Below the pieces are notes generated by a model. It was not told where the DNA came from and searched no databases. It saw nothing but the letters and a program-made list of their open reading frames with translations. 64,000 nt of DNA from Microcoleus sp. FACHB-61 (GTDB taxonomy: Bacteria; Cyanobacteriota; Cyanobacteriia; Cyanobacteriales; Microcoleaceae), in assembly GCA_014695295.1 (NCBI GenBank), contig JACJNY010000064.1, positions 62,001 through 126,000 of the forward strand, read 5' to 3'. Positions 1 to 8,293 of the stretch are shown here, one piece after another; the first letter of the stretch is position 1, and each line of letters starts with the position of its first letter. A program made the position numbers and the translations under genes.

Positions 1-599
1 CGATTCCTGACAAAAATAACCGAAGTCAAGAGAATAAGACTATTTACGGCGTTATCTTAGAAAGAGTTAATCCTGAAATTGAGGAAATAACTTTTGTTGT
101 GACTATTCACGAAGCAGATAAATTTAATGCAAATTTTAGCAATATCAAAAATGCTTTTATCAAAATTACAAATTTGGATACAAAAAGCGAGCTTGTTCGG
201 TATGAATTAAAAGAAAATTTTTCGCGAGAGACTGCTGTAGAATTTGGTCGTTTGTATAGAAAGAATGGAGAGTGGAGATTTCAGGCGGTAGGAGCAGGAT
301 ATCAGGCAGGATTGCAAACTTTTGTTGACAAGTATTGCAGCTAAAATAGTAATAATATTTCTCCAATTACTAACGATTTGGCAGCGGTCACAACAGCAGA
401 TGACTTGCAGTTGCCGGCTTGGGAGTTGGAGGTGGATTCAGAACCGGAAGCAGAACAGTCTCGTCTGGAGCTTTTGGTAAATTTGTTACCTTGTTACCTA
501 GTTCTGAAAATGCTCAAAAGTAGGATTAAATTAAGTTCAATTGTAGAAACCGGTTTGGGAGAAAGCCAGGTTTTTAATTACGTAATTGTACTTAAGTAA
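1..599 (+). pseudogene. TerD-domain protein, 3' part, interrupted copy
   Basis: The frame is open from the left edge and encodes the second half of a TerD (tellurium-resistance/stress) domain. A TAA at 342-344 ends it. Beyond that stop the same frame continues to 599, and the DNA up to 464 stays closely similar to the intact paralogue at 973-1436 with a constant offset of 972 bases. The intact gene has a serine-glycine stretch where this copy has the stop. After 464 the two copies diverge and the transmembrane and TPR parts are absent. I read it as a duplicated TerD gene shortened by a nonsense mutation and loss of its 3' end. The TerD domain alone could still be made, because the stop falls just after it. 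The true start lies outside the window. Confidence 0.65.
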
Positions 600-749
600 A
601 TCTCAATAAATTCAGATACAGGCAGCACATATTTTTAATCAAGCCCGCTATTAAAAGCAAAATATTAAGTTTTATTGAATATCGAAAATTATCCGGGGAC
701 TTAATATTAGCATGAACACTATAAAGTTTGATGTTTAACAAATAAGCAG

Positions 750-2729
750 ATGGCAATGCAATTAAGTAAGGGTGAGAGATTTAATCTTTCTAAAGAAGCG
801 CCCGGTTTGAAAAAAATCGCGATCGCCCTCGGTTGGCAGGTGACAGAGGCAGGACAAAGCTACGAGATAGATGTCTCTGCCTTTATGCTAGGTGCTGACG
901 GCAAACTACCTAACGATAAATATTTTATTTTTTACAATAATCTGCAATCCTTTGACGGTTCGGTACTGCAATCGATTCCTGAAAAAAACAACCGAGGTCA
1001 AGAGAATAAGACTATTTACGGCATTATTTTAGAGAAAATTAATCCGGAAATTGAGGAAATAACTTTTGCGGTCACTATTCACGAATCCGATAAAATTAAT
1101 GCAAATTTTAGGAATATCAGAAAGAGTTTTATCAAAATTCGCAATTTGGATACGGGAAGCGAACTTGTTCGGTATGAATTAAAAGAGAATTTTTCGCGAG
1201 AGACTGGTGTAGAATTTGGTCGTTTGTATAAAAAGAATGGAGAGTGGAGATTTCAGGCGGTAGGAGAAGGATATGAGGCAGGATTGCAGAGTTTTGTTGA
1301 CAAGTATTACAGCGGAAATAGCAATAAGATTTCTCCAATTACTAACGAGTTGGCAGCGGTCACAACAGCAGATGACTTGCAGTTGCCGGCTTGGGAGTTG
1401 GAGGTGGATTCAGAACCGGAAGCGGAACAGTCTCGTCAGACTCCAAGGGTACAGCCATCACGAATTAACAATCAAGTTAATAATTCGCGAAGCCGCAAAA
1501 TACCGCTAGCTATAGCGGCAAGTTTAGGGGTTTTGGTGTTGGGGACAGGTATAGGGATGAGCGCCTTTATGCGATCGGGAAATGAAACGCTGAAGCAAGC
1601 GAAAATACTGGCAGTTGAAACGCAGAATGCAGCGAAAGCAACCGATGTCAATCAGCTCAGAAGTTTCGAGCAACGACTTAAAGAAACGATCGCGAATTTA
1701 GAGAAAATTCCTAACTTCCCCGGCTTTGGCTATCAACAAGCTAGAGCTGATTTACTTAAGCTGCGCCCGAGTTTGGTTCCTGTACAGCAAAACTTACAGG
1801 CGGCAGAAAGTCTAGCAACGGCTCAACAATTGGCGATGGAAGCTGCTGTGGTTGTGCAAAAGCCACCTCATCCGATAGAAGTTTGGCATCAGTCGCAAAG
1901 TAAATGGCAACAGGCGATCGCCGTTTTAGAAGCGCTCGATTCACGTACACCCGTTTATAATCTAGCTCAAAATAAGTTATCTAAATACCGAGCCAATCAC
2001 ACTGTGATCAGTCAAAGAGTTGCGATCGCTCAAAAAGCTGCAAATTTCAGCAACCAAGGTTCTTTGAAAGTTCAAAAGGGAGATGTTCCGGGGGCGATCG
2101 CAAATTTTACTCAGGCTTTAACGCTGAATCCCAACATACCTCAAGCTTACCTCGGATTGGGAATTGCTACTGCCAAACAGGGAAACAAGCAGCAGGCAAT
2201 TTACAATTACGATCGAGCCCTACAATTTAATCCTAACTTGGCAGAAGCTTATTTCGGTCGCGGTCAAGCATACTATGAATTGGGAAATAAGCAAAGGGCG
2301 ATCGGGGATTACGAACAAGCTATCCGCGTTAATCCTAATTATGGTTTGGCTTATTTGGAACGAGGTGCTATTCGCTGTATGTTGGGAACAAAATCGCCAG
2401 CAGTAGCAGATTTTCAACAAGCGGGAGAACTTTTCTTAAAGCAGGGAGACGGAAATAATTACAAATTAGCACAAAGCTTTATTAATGATTGTCAAGAACC
2501 GAGTGCAGAGTCTGCAATCTGCGATTATCGAAGGAACATAGACTCCTTCGGCAGACCCTGCGGTCGCTCTGTTAATGTTCCGATTATAATTAGAAGAAAA
2601 TCCGCGACTGCTACCTCAAACTCTCACTCTGCTGATGTTAAAAGCAGTAGCAGCGTTGAAAAAATCTCGCCTGAAACTTCTGATAGCAGCAGCACAAGAA
2701 CTCGCAGCCGGAGAAGAAGTAAAAGGTAA
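750..2729 (+). CDS. TerD domain-transmembrane-TPR fusion protein
   Basis: A 659-residue protein. Residues 1-190 form a TerD-type domain (start MQLSKGERFNL, core KTIYGIILEKINP, end GEGYEAGLQSFVDKYY). TerD proteins are calcium-binding stress proteins linked to tellurite and membrane-stress resistance. An acidic linker follows, then one hydrophobic segment near 250-273 (IPLAIAASLGVLVLGTGIGM), a helical region, and about three TPR units at 430-560 (AYLGLGIATAKQGNKQQAI, AYFGRGQAYYELGNKQRAI). The tail is serine- and arginine-rich. This suggests a membrane-anchored scaffold with TerD inside the cell and TPRs for partners; the topology is inferred. Either of two close ATGs (750 or 756) could be the start. 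A 49-bp inverted repeat at 2533-2581 is translated near the C-terminus. It lies downstream of the damaged TerD copy, probably from tandem duplication. Confidence 0.8.
   Translation: MAMQLSKGERFNLSKEAPGLKKIAIALGWQVTEAGQSYEIDVSAFMLGADGKLPNDKYFIFYNNLQSFDGSVLQSIPEKNNRGQENKTIYGIILEKINPEIEEITFAVTIHESDKINANFRNIRKSFIKIRNLDTGSELVRYELKENFSRETGVEFGRLYKKNGEWRFQAVGEGYEAGLQSFVDKYYSGNSNKISPITNELAAVTTADDLQLPAWELEVDSEPEAEQSRQTPRVQPSRINNQVNNSRSRKIPLAIAASLGVLVLGTGIGMSAFMRSGNETLKQAKILAVETQNAAKATDVNQLRSFEQRLKETIANLEKIPNFPGFGYQQARADLLKLRPSLVPVQQNLQAAESLATAQQLAMEAAVVVQKPPHPIEVWHQSQSKWQQAIAVLEALDSRTPVYNLAQNKLSKYRANHTVISQRVAIAQKAANFSNQGSLKVQKGDVPGAIANFTQALTLNPNIPQAYLGLGIATAKQGNKQQAIYNYDRALQFNPNLAEAYFGRGQAYYELGNKQRAIGDYEQAIRVNPNYGLAYLERGAIRCMLGTKSPAVADFQQAGELFLKQGDGNNYKLAQSFINDCQEPSAESAICDYRRNIDSFGRPCGRSVNVPIIIRRKSATATSNSHSADVKSSSSVEKISPETSDSSSTRTRSRRRSKR
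2533..2581. repeat. Palindromic repeat translated in the TerD-TPR gene
   Basis: The element opens with GGAACAT and closes with ATGTTCC, with a G/C-rich centre (CCTTCGGCAGACCCTGCGG). It contributes about 16 codons to the C-terminal tail of the TerD-TPR protein without breaking the frame. The repeat-like structure is visible; that it arrived by insertion is inferred. Confidence 0.5.
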
Positions 2730-2802
2730 ACGGCTGTTGCATTAGTTAATATAGCAACCGCCAAGACGGTTAGGACGTTGTTAATGGCTGAAACGATTGA
2801 TT

Positions 2803-4059
2803 TTATTGCTTCTTCCTTCTTCCTTCTTCCTTCTTCCTTCTTCCTTCTGCTATAGATGACAAAATCTGCTGGTAAGCATCGATGGTTTGCTGGGCGATCG
2901 CCTCCCAGTTATAATGCTTTTTGGCATACTCTTGGCCGTTCAATCCCCGGCGTTGGCGCTCCTGTGGATTGAGAAGTGCTGATTTGATGAGGGAGGCGAT
3001 CGCCCCTACTTCCAAAGGCCCCACCCAACCAGCTTCTACTTGCTGTATGTCTTCCGCAATATGTATGCGATCGGAAATGGCGACAGGTACACCGGCGGCC
3101 ATTGCTTCTGCTACAGCAATGCCAAAGTTTTCGTAATAAGAAGGCAATACAAATAAGTCGGCTTTTGTCAACAGTTCAAGTTTTAAATCACCGCTCACAA
3201 AGCCAGTTATTGTTGTGTATTTTGCTAATTTTGAATTCTGAATTTGTACTTTAATTTGTGTTTCATAATCAGCATCTTGGGAATTTGAACCAGCTAAAAT
3301 AAAGTGAAAATTTATTCCCGATGCCAAAATACTTTCTAATGCGGGAATTAGCAAATCAAGCCCTTTTTTCTGTTCAATTCGCGACATAAATAAGATGATT
3401 GGCACTTGAGATTCTCGCAATCTCTTAGGAAACAAACCTGCTGTAACCCCCAATGGAATCACCAAATCCTGTGGCACGGACATCTTCCCTGTGCAGTCCA
3501 AATCCTGTAGCACAGGCATCTTGCCTGTGCTACCCAAACCAAATCTTTCTGAGATTTTAGCCTCTTCTTTACTTGTGAAGTGAATTGCGGCTGCCCCGGC
3601 TAAATTAGGGCGTTCTAAAAGCGTGGCATAAATCTGTTTCAAGCGCTTTTTTTTCTGCAAGTCGGCGGGGTCAAGCATACCGCAGGGACGCATAATATAT
3701 GGCAAATTGTGATATCTAGCAATTGTAGCAGCGAGGGTAGTTACTGGTGAGAAAAGAGCGTGAATGTGAGCCAGGTCAAATTGTCGCGCATTTTCATTTA
3801 ACCACTGCAATAACGAGAATGAAAATTTATATCTGCGCCAGGGATAACAGCGGAAATAAATAATCTGATAGCCGTTTTGTTGTATTGGTTCATTCAGAGG
3901 AACATCTAAGGGAAGTTGACCGATATCTCCGTTAGAATCTGTGGTGATAATCGTCACATCAATGTTTTTGGCCGCGAGGGCCGCAGAAAGTCCGAGTACC
4001 ATTTGACTCGGCCCGCCGTAGACGAGGGAAATTGAGGGGATAATTTGGAGAATTCGCAT
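2803..4059 (-). CDS. Glycosyltransferase family 4 (GT-B)
   Basis: Encodes 418 residues from the ATG at 4059; a GTG three codons upstream is a weaker alternative. The N-terminus (MRILQIIPSISLVYGGPSQ) is typical of GT4 enzymes with a glycine-rich donor/acceptor loop. The C-terminal nucleotide-sugar domain has a clear E-x7-E motif in YENFGIAVAEAMAAG. It probably adds a sugar to a surface polysaccharide or glycolipid on the cytoplasmic side of the membrane. Two oddities are visible. Tandem 36-bp repeats at 3464-3535 add two copies of a 12-residue unit (like TGKMPVLQDL) near residues 175-199. The last residues (EGRRKKEEGRRKKQ) are encoded by a heptameric tandem repeat. Its 5' end is duplicated as a pseudogene at 6212-6468. 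Confidence 0.85.
   Translation of the reverse strand: MRILQIIPSISLVYGGPSQMVLGLSAALAAKNIDVTIITTDSNGDIGQLPLDVPLNEPIQQNGYQIIYFRCYPWRRYKFSFSLLQWLNENARQFDLAHIHALFSPVTTLAATIARYHNLPYIMRPCGMLDPADLQKKKRLKQIYATLLERPNLAGAAAIHFTSKEEAKISERFGLGSTGKMPVLQDLDCTGKMSVPQDLVIPLGVTAGLFPKRLRESQVPIILFMSRIEQKKGLDLLIPALESILASGINFHFILAGSNSQDADYETQIKVQIQNSKLAKYTTITGFVSGDLKLELLTKADLFVLPSYYENFGIAVAEAMAAGVPVAISDRIHIAEDIQQVEAGWVGPLEVGAIASLIKSALLNPQERQRRGLNGQEYAKKHYNWEAIAQQTIDAYQQILSSIAEGRRKKEEGRRKKQ
2809..2848. repeat. Heptameric tandem repeat (TTCCTTC class) overlapping a gene end
   Basis: About five to six copies of the 7-bp unit CTTCTTC/TTCCTTC, running into the 3' end of the glycosyltransferase gene. Because 7 bp repeats three times in 21 bp, the encoded tail has a 7-residue period. 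The same unit recurs at 11031-11083, 16452-16500 and 47244-47312. Confidence 0.85.
3464..3535. repeat. Two tandem 36-bp repeats translated inside the GT4 gene
   Basis: Two adjacent 36-bp units, each beginning AATCCTGTRGCAC and containing a small palindrome (GGCATCTTGCC-like). Thirty-six bases keep the frame, so each unit adds 12 residues. Related palindromes (GGCAAGATGCC) occur inside the RibD-type gene near 63150. Confidence 0.75.
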
Positions 4060-4158
4060 GGTTAGCACTTGGTGTTAGCTGAGGTAGCTGGTTGTGTTAT
4101 CATAGAAAGAATTGCAAAATTTCCACATTCTACTAATTTAGGCGATCGGAGGCAAGTT

Positions 4159-5448
4159 ATGCTGATTGGATTCAGCGTCGGCAACTACAAATCTTTTAAA
4201 GAAACTGTCACCCTCAGCATGGTAGCCTCGTCAATTACTGAGGAAGACAAAGAGCTCAACGAAAATAATGTATTCCCAATTAATGATAAGTTAAGCTTAC
4301 TCAAAAGTGCTGCTATTTATGGAGCTAACGCCAGTGGTAAGAGCAACCTTGTTGCTGCTATTAACTTTATGAAATGGTTTGTCCTCAACTCATCCAAAGA
4401 AACGCAAGTTTCAGAGGCGATCGATATTGAAGCATTCAGGCTAAGTACGGAGACAGAAAAAGAGCCGTCTTTGTTTGAAATCGTTTTTGTACTAGAAGAC
4501 AAAACTTTTAGGTACGGTTTTGAGGTAAACGCGCGGGAAGTTGTTTCTGAGTGGCTATTTCAAGCTGATGACAGTGAAGAAAAAGTGCTTTTTGAACGGG
4601 ATTTTGACAATTATATATTAGATGATTTTCCCGAGGGACAAGGCATTAGCGATAAAACCCGAAGCAATGCTTTATTTCTTTCTGTAGTCGCACAATTTAA
4701 TGGTAAAATTTCTGGCAAAATATTGCTGTGGTTCAGTAAAACTTTGCAATTGATCTCAGGCTTGCAAGATAGACAATACCGCAAAGAAACCTTGGAGTCT
4801 TTCGATAACGCTGGGCACAGACACGATATTATTGAATTTATTAAAAAATTAGACTTAGGTATTTTAGATATTGTTCGGGTCAATACTTCTGTGGTATTTT
4901 CTATTTCTGATAATACAGCAAAATACGGGGGTTCCTATAGTAGTTTATATCCTAATTCTGAAATCAAAACTACGGTGTACACATCTCACCCCAAATATGA
5001 TGCTGGTGGTAAGCAAACTTCTATGGAACTATTCGATATCGAAAAGCATGAATCCGAGGGAACAAACAAACTATTTGCATTGGCAGGCATTCTCCTGGAT
5101 ACTTTAAGAACAGGAAAAATTTTATTAATTGATGAACTTGATGCCAGACTGCATCCGCTGATTACTCGCGAATTAATCTGCTTATTCAATTCTAACGAGA
5201 CTAATCCGCACAACGCACAGCTTATATTTACGACACACGATACAAACTTGCTCAGCAGCAAGACTTTTCGCAGGGATCAAATATGGTTTACTGAAAAGGA
5301 TAACAAGGGCGCTACTGATTTGTATTCTTTGGTAGAGTATAAAGTCGGAAAAGATGCCTCATTTGAGCGCGATTACATTATGGGTAAGTATGGCGCTATC
5401 CCTTTTATTGGTAATTTCAAAGAACTCATAGGTGAACTTCATGAATAG
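4159..5448 (+). CDS. AAA (SMC-like) ATPase, AbiLi/RloA-like
   Basis: A 429-residue ATPase from the ATG at 4159, which has a GGAGG six bases upstream; the frame is open further upstream but lacks such a site. It shows a Walker A loop in YGANASGKSNLVAAI (residues about 55-65), an ABC-like Walker B in ILLIDELDARLHP, and a downstream histidine switch in IFTTHDTNLL. This is the AAA_15/AAA_21 family of stand-alone SMC/RecF-like ATPases common in anti-phage modules. It overlaps the next gene by 8 bases (ATGAATAG), so the two are translated together. An ATPase followed by a RloB protein matches the AbiL (AbiLi/AbiLii) abortive-infection layout. The pair sits on the strand opposite its glycosyltransferase neighbours, suggesting a mobile cassette. 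Phage defence is inferred from family and context. Confidence 0.8.
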   Translation: MLIGFSVGNYKSFKETVTLSMVASSITEEDKELNENNVFPINDKLSLLKSAAIYGANASGKSNLVAAINFMKWFVLNSSKETQVSEAIDIEAFRLSTETEKEPSLFEIVFVLEDKTFRYGFEVNAREVVSEWLFQADDSEEKVLFERDFDNYILDDFPEGQGISDKTRSNALFLSVVAQFNGKISGKILLWFSKTLQLISGLQDRQYRKETLESFDNAGHRHDIIEFIKKLDLGILDIVRVNTSVVFSISDNTAKYGGSYSSLYPNSEIKTTVYTSHPKYDAGGKQTSMELFDIEKHESEGTNKLFALAGILLDTLRTGKILLIDELDARLHPLITRELICLFNSNETNPHNAQLIFTTHDTNLLSSKTFRRDQIWFTEKDNKGATDLYSLVEYKVGKDASFERDYIMGKYGAIPFIGNFKELIGELHE

Positions 5449-6073
5449 ACAAAGTTCGTCTCGAAGAACAAATATTGATTACTACAAGAGAAAGGTTAAA
5501 ACTAGAAGATGGTTTTTAATCGTGTGCGAAGGCGAGAAAACAGAACCCAACTATTTTAGAAGTTTCCCGGTAGACACAAAGGTAATTAAGCTGGATATCA
5601 AAGGAGAAGGAAAAAATACGAAGAGTTTAGTAGAAAAAGCTATTGAGTTAAAAAACGACACAGAATCCGACGAAAAAGACCGATTTTGGTGCGTGTTCGA
5701 TCGCGATAAAAACCCTAAAAATCCTAACGACTCGCAAAATTTTAATTCAGCCATAACTCTTGCAAGAAATAACGGCATTGACGTAGCTTATTCCAATGAT
5801 GCTTTTGAATTGTGGTATTTGCTGCACTTCCATTTTTATAATACGGGAATTTCTCGCCAGGATTATCAAAATATGCTAACCAAGTTATTGGGACACGAGT
5901 ATAAGAAAAACAGCGAGACGATTTATGAGAAACTAAAAGACAAACAGCAGGATGCAATTAAAAACGCAAAACGGCTTTTACAGGAATACAAGCCCCCCAA
6001 TCCTGAAAGTGATAATCCTTCAACAACAGTGCATCTGCTAGTCGAAGAACTTAACCGTTTTATTCCTGATTGA
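5441..6073 (+). CDS. RloB-like protein, AbiLii-like partner
   Basis: About 210 residues from the ATG at 5441, chosen because AGGTGA lies just upstream; an in-frame GTG at 5432 is possible. The opening is basic (MNRQSSSRRTNIDYYKRKVK), followed by LIVCEGEKTEPNYF and then FWCVFDRDKNP. An early glutamate and a later Asp-x-Asp are what RloB proteins share with TOPRIM-type nuclease folds. DAFELWYLLHFHFY and a closing ERLNRF-like region also fit RloB. In AbiL-type systems this protein is thought to be the effector controlled by the ATPase. No third gene follows; the next 140 bases hold only a palindromic repeat. Confidence 0.8.
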   Translation: MNRQSSSRRTNIDYYKRKVKTRRWFLIVCEGEKTEPNYFRSFPVDTKVIKLDIKGEGKNTKSLVEKAIELKNDTESDEKDRFWCVFDRDKNPKNPNDSQNFNSAITLARNNGIDVAYSNDAFELWYLLHFHFYNTGISRQDYQNMLTKLLGHEYKKNSETIYEKLKDKQQDAIKNAKRLLQEYKPPNPESDNPSTTVHLLVEELNRFIPD

Positions 6074-6117
6074 TGAGGAATTTTGGCAGTACATACATCT
6101 GATTATCAAAAGACCTC

Positions 6118-6182
6118 AGAAACCCGGTTTCTTCGTATATTTCTCGTGACTCGTCGCCAAACTCGTAGAAAGCGGGTTTCTA
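6118..6182. repeat. AGAAACCCGGTTTCT-family inverted repeat
   Basis: Arms AGAAACCCGGTTTCT and AGAAAGCGGGTTTCT flank a spacer containing TCGTATATTT. A near copy with the same spacer lies at 14701-14765; shorter relatives lie at 14824-14856 and 51153-51185. It follows the ATPase/RloB operon and could also act as a transcription stop. Confidence 0.8.
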
Positions 6183-6211
6183 GCCGCCCCATGCGTAAGC
6201 CCTGCAACTTT

Positions 6212-6468
6212 CACTGCAATAACGAGAGTGAAAATTTATATCTGCGCCAGGGATAACAGCGGAAATAAATAATCTGATAGCCGTTTTGTTGTAGTGGTTG
6301 ATTTAGAGGAACATCTAAGGGAAGTTGACCGATATCTCCGTTAGAATTTGTAGTAATAATTGTGACATCAATACCTCGGGAAGCCAGGGCCGCAGAAAGT
6401 CAGAGTACCATTTGACTTGGCCCGCCGTAGACGAGGGAAATGGAGGGGATAATTTGGAGAATCCGCAT
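6212..6468 (-). pseudogene. 5' fragment of the GT4 glycosyltransferase gene
   Basis: These 257 bases match the first 257 bases of the GT4 gene (3803-4059) with no insertions or deletions and scattered substitutions. One change creates a TGA in frame (near 6405) where the intact gene reads Gly-Leu in VLGLSAALA, and the similarity stops abruptly after about 86 codons. The intact gene and this fragment are in the same orientation and flank the ATPase/RloB pair as direct repeats. Confidence 0.9.
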
Positions 6469-6519
6469 GGGGGATAGTTATTTAAATCAACATACCAACA
6501 TCTCCCATTACAAATTTAA

Positions 6520-6699
6520 TTATCTATCTGCAAAAGGCTGCCCGTCTAGCTGTTCAGCTTCCTCTCTCTTTGTTGCTGTAATTTGGGTATTGTGAGATAT
6601 TTTCTTGGAAAATTCATACATCTCACTGGCTTTGGCTTCAGCAACTTTCACAATTTCCAGAATTTCCAGGAGTAGGCTTTCATCAGGTAATTTTTTCAT
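6520..6699 (-). CDS. Small hypothetical protein coupled to upstream gene
   Basis: A 59-codon frame: MKKLPDESLLLEILEIVKVA, then EAKASEMYEFSKKIS, ending EQLDGQPFADR. It is rich in Glu/Lys/Ala and predicted helical, with no membrane segment. Its ATG overlaps the stop of the 115-residue gene upstream (ATGA), a classic sign of translational coupling, which is the main reason to believe in it. I do not recognise a family. Helical character and coupling would fit a small two-protein complex, but nothing visible gives a function. Confidence 0.6.
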   Translation of the reverse strand: MKKLPDESLLLEILEIVKVAEAKASEMYEFSKKISHNTQITATKREEAEQLDGQPFADR

Positions 6700-7043
6700 G
6701 GCAATGCTTCTAATCTCTCAACTACTTTGTCTATCATAATTTTAGATTCTGGAGCCATATGTAGCAAGGCGGCTAAATAATCTCCTGCTTTTTGAACATC
6801 TTCATCGGGCACACCAGCCATCAATACATTGCCCACCAGGTGCTCGGCTTGTAAGCGAGTACCTGCTACGTTGAATTGAAAATTGGTGATGGAAGAAAAG
6901 TATTGCATCAGTATTTCATTCTGGGGAAAAAGAGACATTGCTCTTCTAAGTGCAAAAAGTCCCTGCGTTGCTTGGCGCTCTGTATCGTCTAGTACCTGGT
7001 AGAGTTCATCAACCAAAGAGCGTATGTCGGAAGGAATAGACAT
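6696..7043 (-). CDS. Hypothetical 115-residue helical protein
   Basis: Starts MSIPSDIRSLVDELYQVLDD and appears all-helical and soluble, with no signal peptide, cysteine pairs or obvious catalytic motif. The middle part (LFPQNEILMQYFSSITNFQF) resembles helical-repeat packing. It is co-directional with the GT4 gene upstream (gap about 43 bases) and ends in an ATGA overlap with the 59-residue gene. I do not recognise the family. The coupled pair forms its own small operon between the GT fragment and the intact glycosyltransferase cluster. Confidence 0.65.
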   Translation of the reverse strand: MSIPSDIRSLVDELYQVLDDTERQATQGLFALRRAMSLFPQNEILMQYFSSITNFQFNVAGTRLQAEHLVGNVLMAGVPDEDVQKAGDYLAALLHMAPESKIMIDKVVERLEALP

Positions 7044-7086
7044 TTACCACAGTTTTTATTTAACACTTGCATTATACTCCTAAAAG

Positions 7087-8256
7087 TTACAACAACTCTT
7101 TATAAAATTCCAACAACTGCTCAGCTAAAGCTTTATTTGTATAATTGCTCATCGCTCTATGATAACCCCGATCGCCCAAATCGGCCGCCAACTCCTGCCG
7201 CTCCATCAATTGCTGCAAACACTCTCGCAAAACCCCTGCATTTCCCTCGGGGAATACTAACCCCGCATCGCCGATGACGTGGGGAATTTCCCCGGAGTCG
7301 GAACCAATAACCGGAATTTGACAGGCCATCGCTTCTATTAAAACGTGACCGAATTGTTCTTTCCAACCCACAGTGGTCAAAGTTTTGAATTTATAGCTGG
7401 TTTGCGAGGGCAATACCAAACAGTTCATTAAGTTAATGTAGGGGGGGATTTCTTCGTGGGAAACGCTTTCTACCCAGATTATTCGGTCGCTGATTCCCCA
7501 TTCAATACATTTTTCGGCGAGGTGTGCCCGCAATTTTCCTTGTCCTACTAACAGCCACTTCCAAGAGCTTTTTTTCAACCCTGCCAAAGCTTCAGCTAAA
7601 GTCAACAGTCCTTTTTCTTCTACAAATCGCCCTACAAATCCTACCACAAAATCAGTCGGTTTAATGCCGAACCTGCGCGAGAAATCAGCGTCTTTACCAG
7701 TGGGGCGAAACAAAGTTTCATCTACTCCGAGTTGTGGCATTACTTTTACCGCACCTTGATAGCCCCGCTGCCGCAAAATTTTAGCTCCATCTAGGTTGCC
7801 TGCAATAATTCCATCGCTGTGCTGAAGATTATAATTTTCTAATACTGAAATAGGCCAATTTAATTGATAAGGCAGATTCCACCAGGTAAATAATATATTT
7901 TTTGCTTGCAGCTTTAGCAGTTTATTTAGTAAAATTAACTGAGCGCAAGCAAGGGATTTTGAACCTTGTTCAACTTGGATAATCTGCGGTCTAAATTTTT
8001 GCAACAGTCCAATTAAATCTGTGCCAAAGGTTAGCAATCCTTGATTGTTTTGGCTATAATTAGATATTGGAACTACTTTAAATGAGCCTTTTTGATAGAA
8101 TTGCGTTTCTATAATTTTATTTTGTATGCCTCCGGGTTTCCAACGCTGCGGCACTACAACTGTTACTTCAATATAGGGTTCTAGGTTTGCTAATATCTTG
8201 AATTTTTCCCGATTGATGTCAACTATATAGGTGTGGCTGGCAACGAGAATTCTCAT
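7087..8256 (-). CDS. Glycosyltransferase family 4
   Basis: A 389-residue GT-B enzyme starting MRILVASHTYIVDINREKF. The donor-binding half has GFVGRFVEEKGLLTLAEAL and the acidic motif in EQFGHVLIEAMACQIPVIGS, followed by DAGLVFPEGN, all typical of GT4. It has no signal peptide and probably works at the cytoplasmic membrane face. It lies 38 bases downstream of a GT2 gene on the same strand, so the two are probably co-transcribed for one surface glycan or glycolipid. Sugar specificity cannot be read from the sequence. Confidence 0.85.
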   Translation of the reverse strand: MRILVASHTYIVDINREKFKILANLEPYIEVTVVVPQRWKPGGIQNKIIETQFYQKGSFKVVPISNYSQNNQGLLTFGTDLIGLLQKFRPQIIQVEQGSKSLACAQLILLNKLLKLQAKNILFTWWNLPYQLNWPISVLENYNLQHSDGIIAGNLDGAKILRQRGYQGAVKVMPQLGVDETLFRPTGKDADFSRRFGIKPTDFVVGFVGRFVEEKGLLTLAEALAGLKKSSWKWLLVGQGKLRAHLAEKCIEWGISDRIIWVESVSHEEIPPYINLMNCLVLPSQTSYKFKTLTTVGWKEQFGHVLIEAMACQIPVIGSDSGEIPHVIGDAGLVFPEGNAGVLRECLQQLMERQELAADLGDRGYHRAMSNYTNKALAEQLLEFYKELL

Positions 8257-8293
8257 TTTTTAGTCATTGGTAATTGACAATTGGTAATAAAAA

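Noticed and set aside
2809..2848. Possible CRISPR-like array
   Set aside because: The units are 7-bp tandem repeats without spacers; none of the repeat clusters here has the regular 24-40 bp repeat/spacer pattern.
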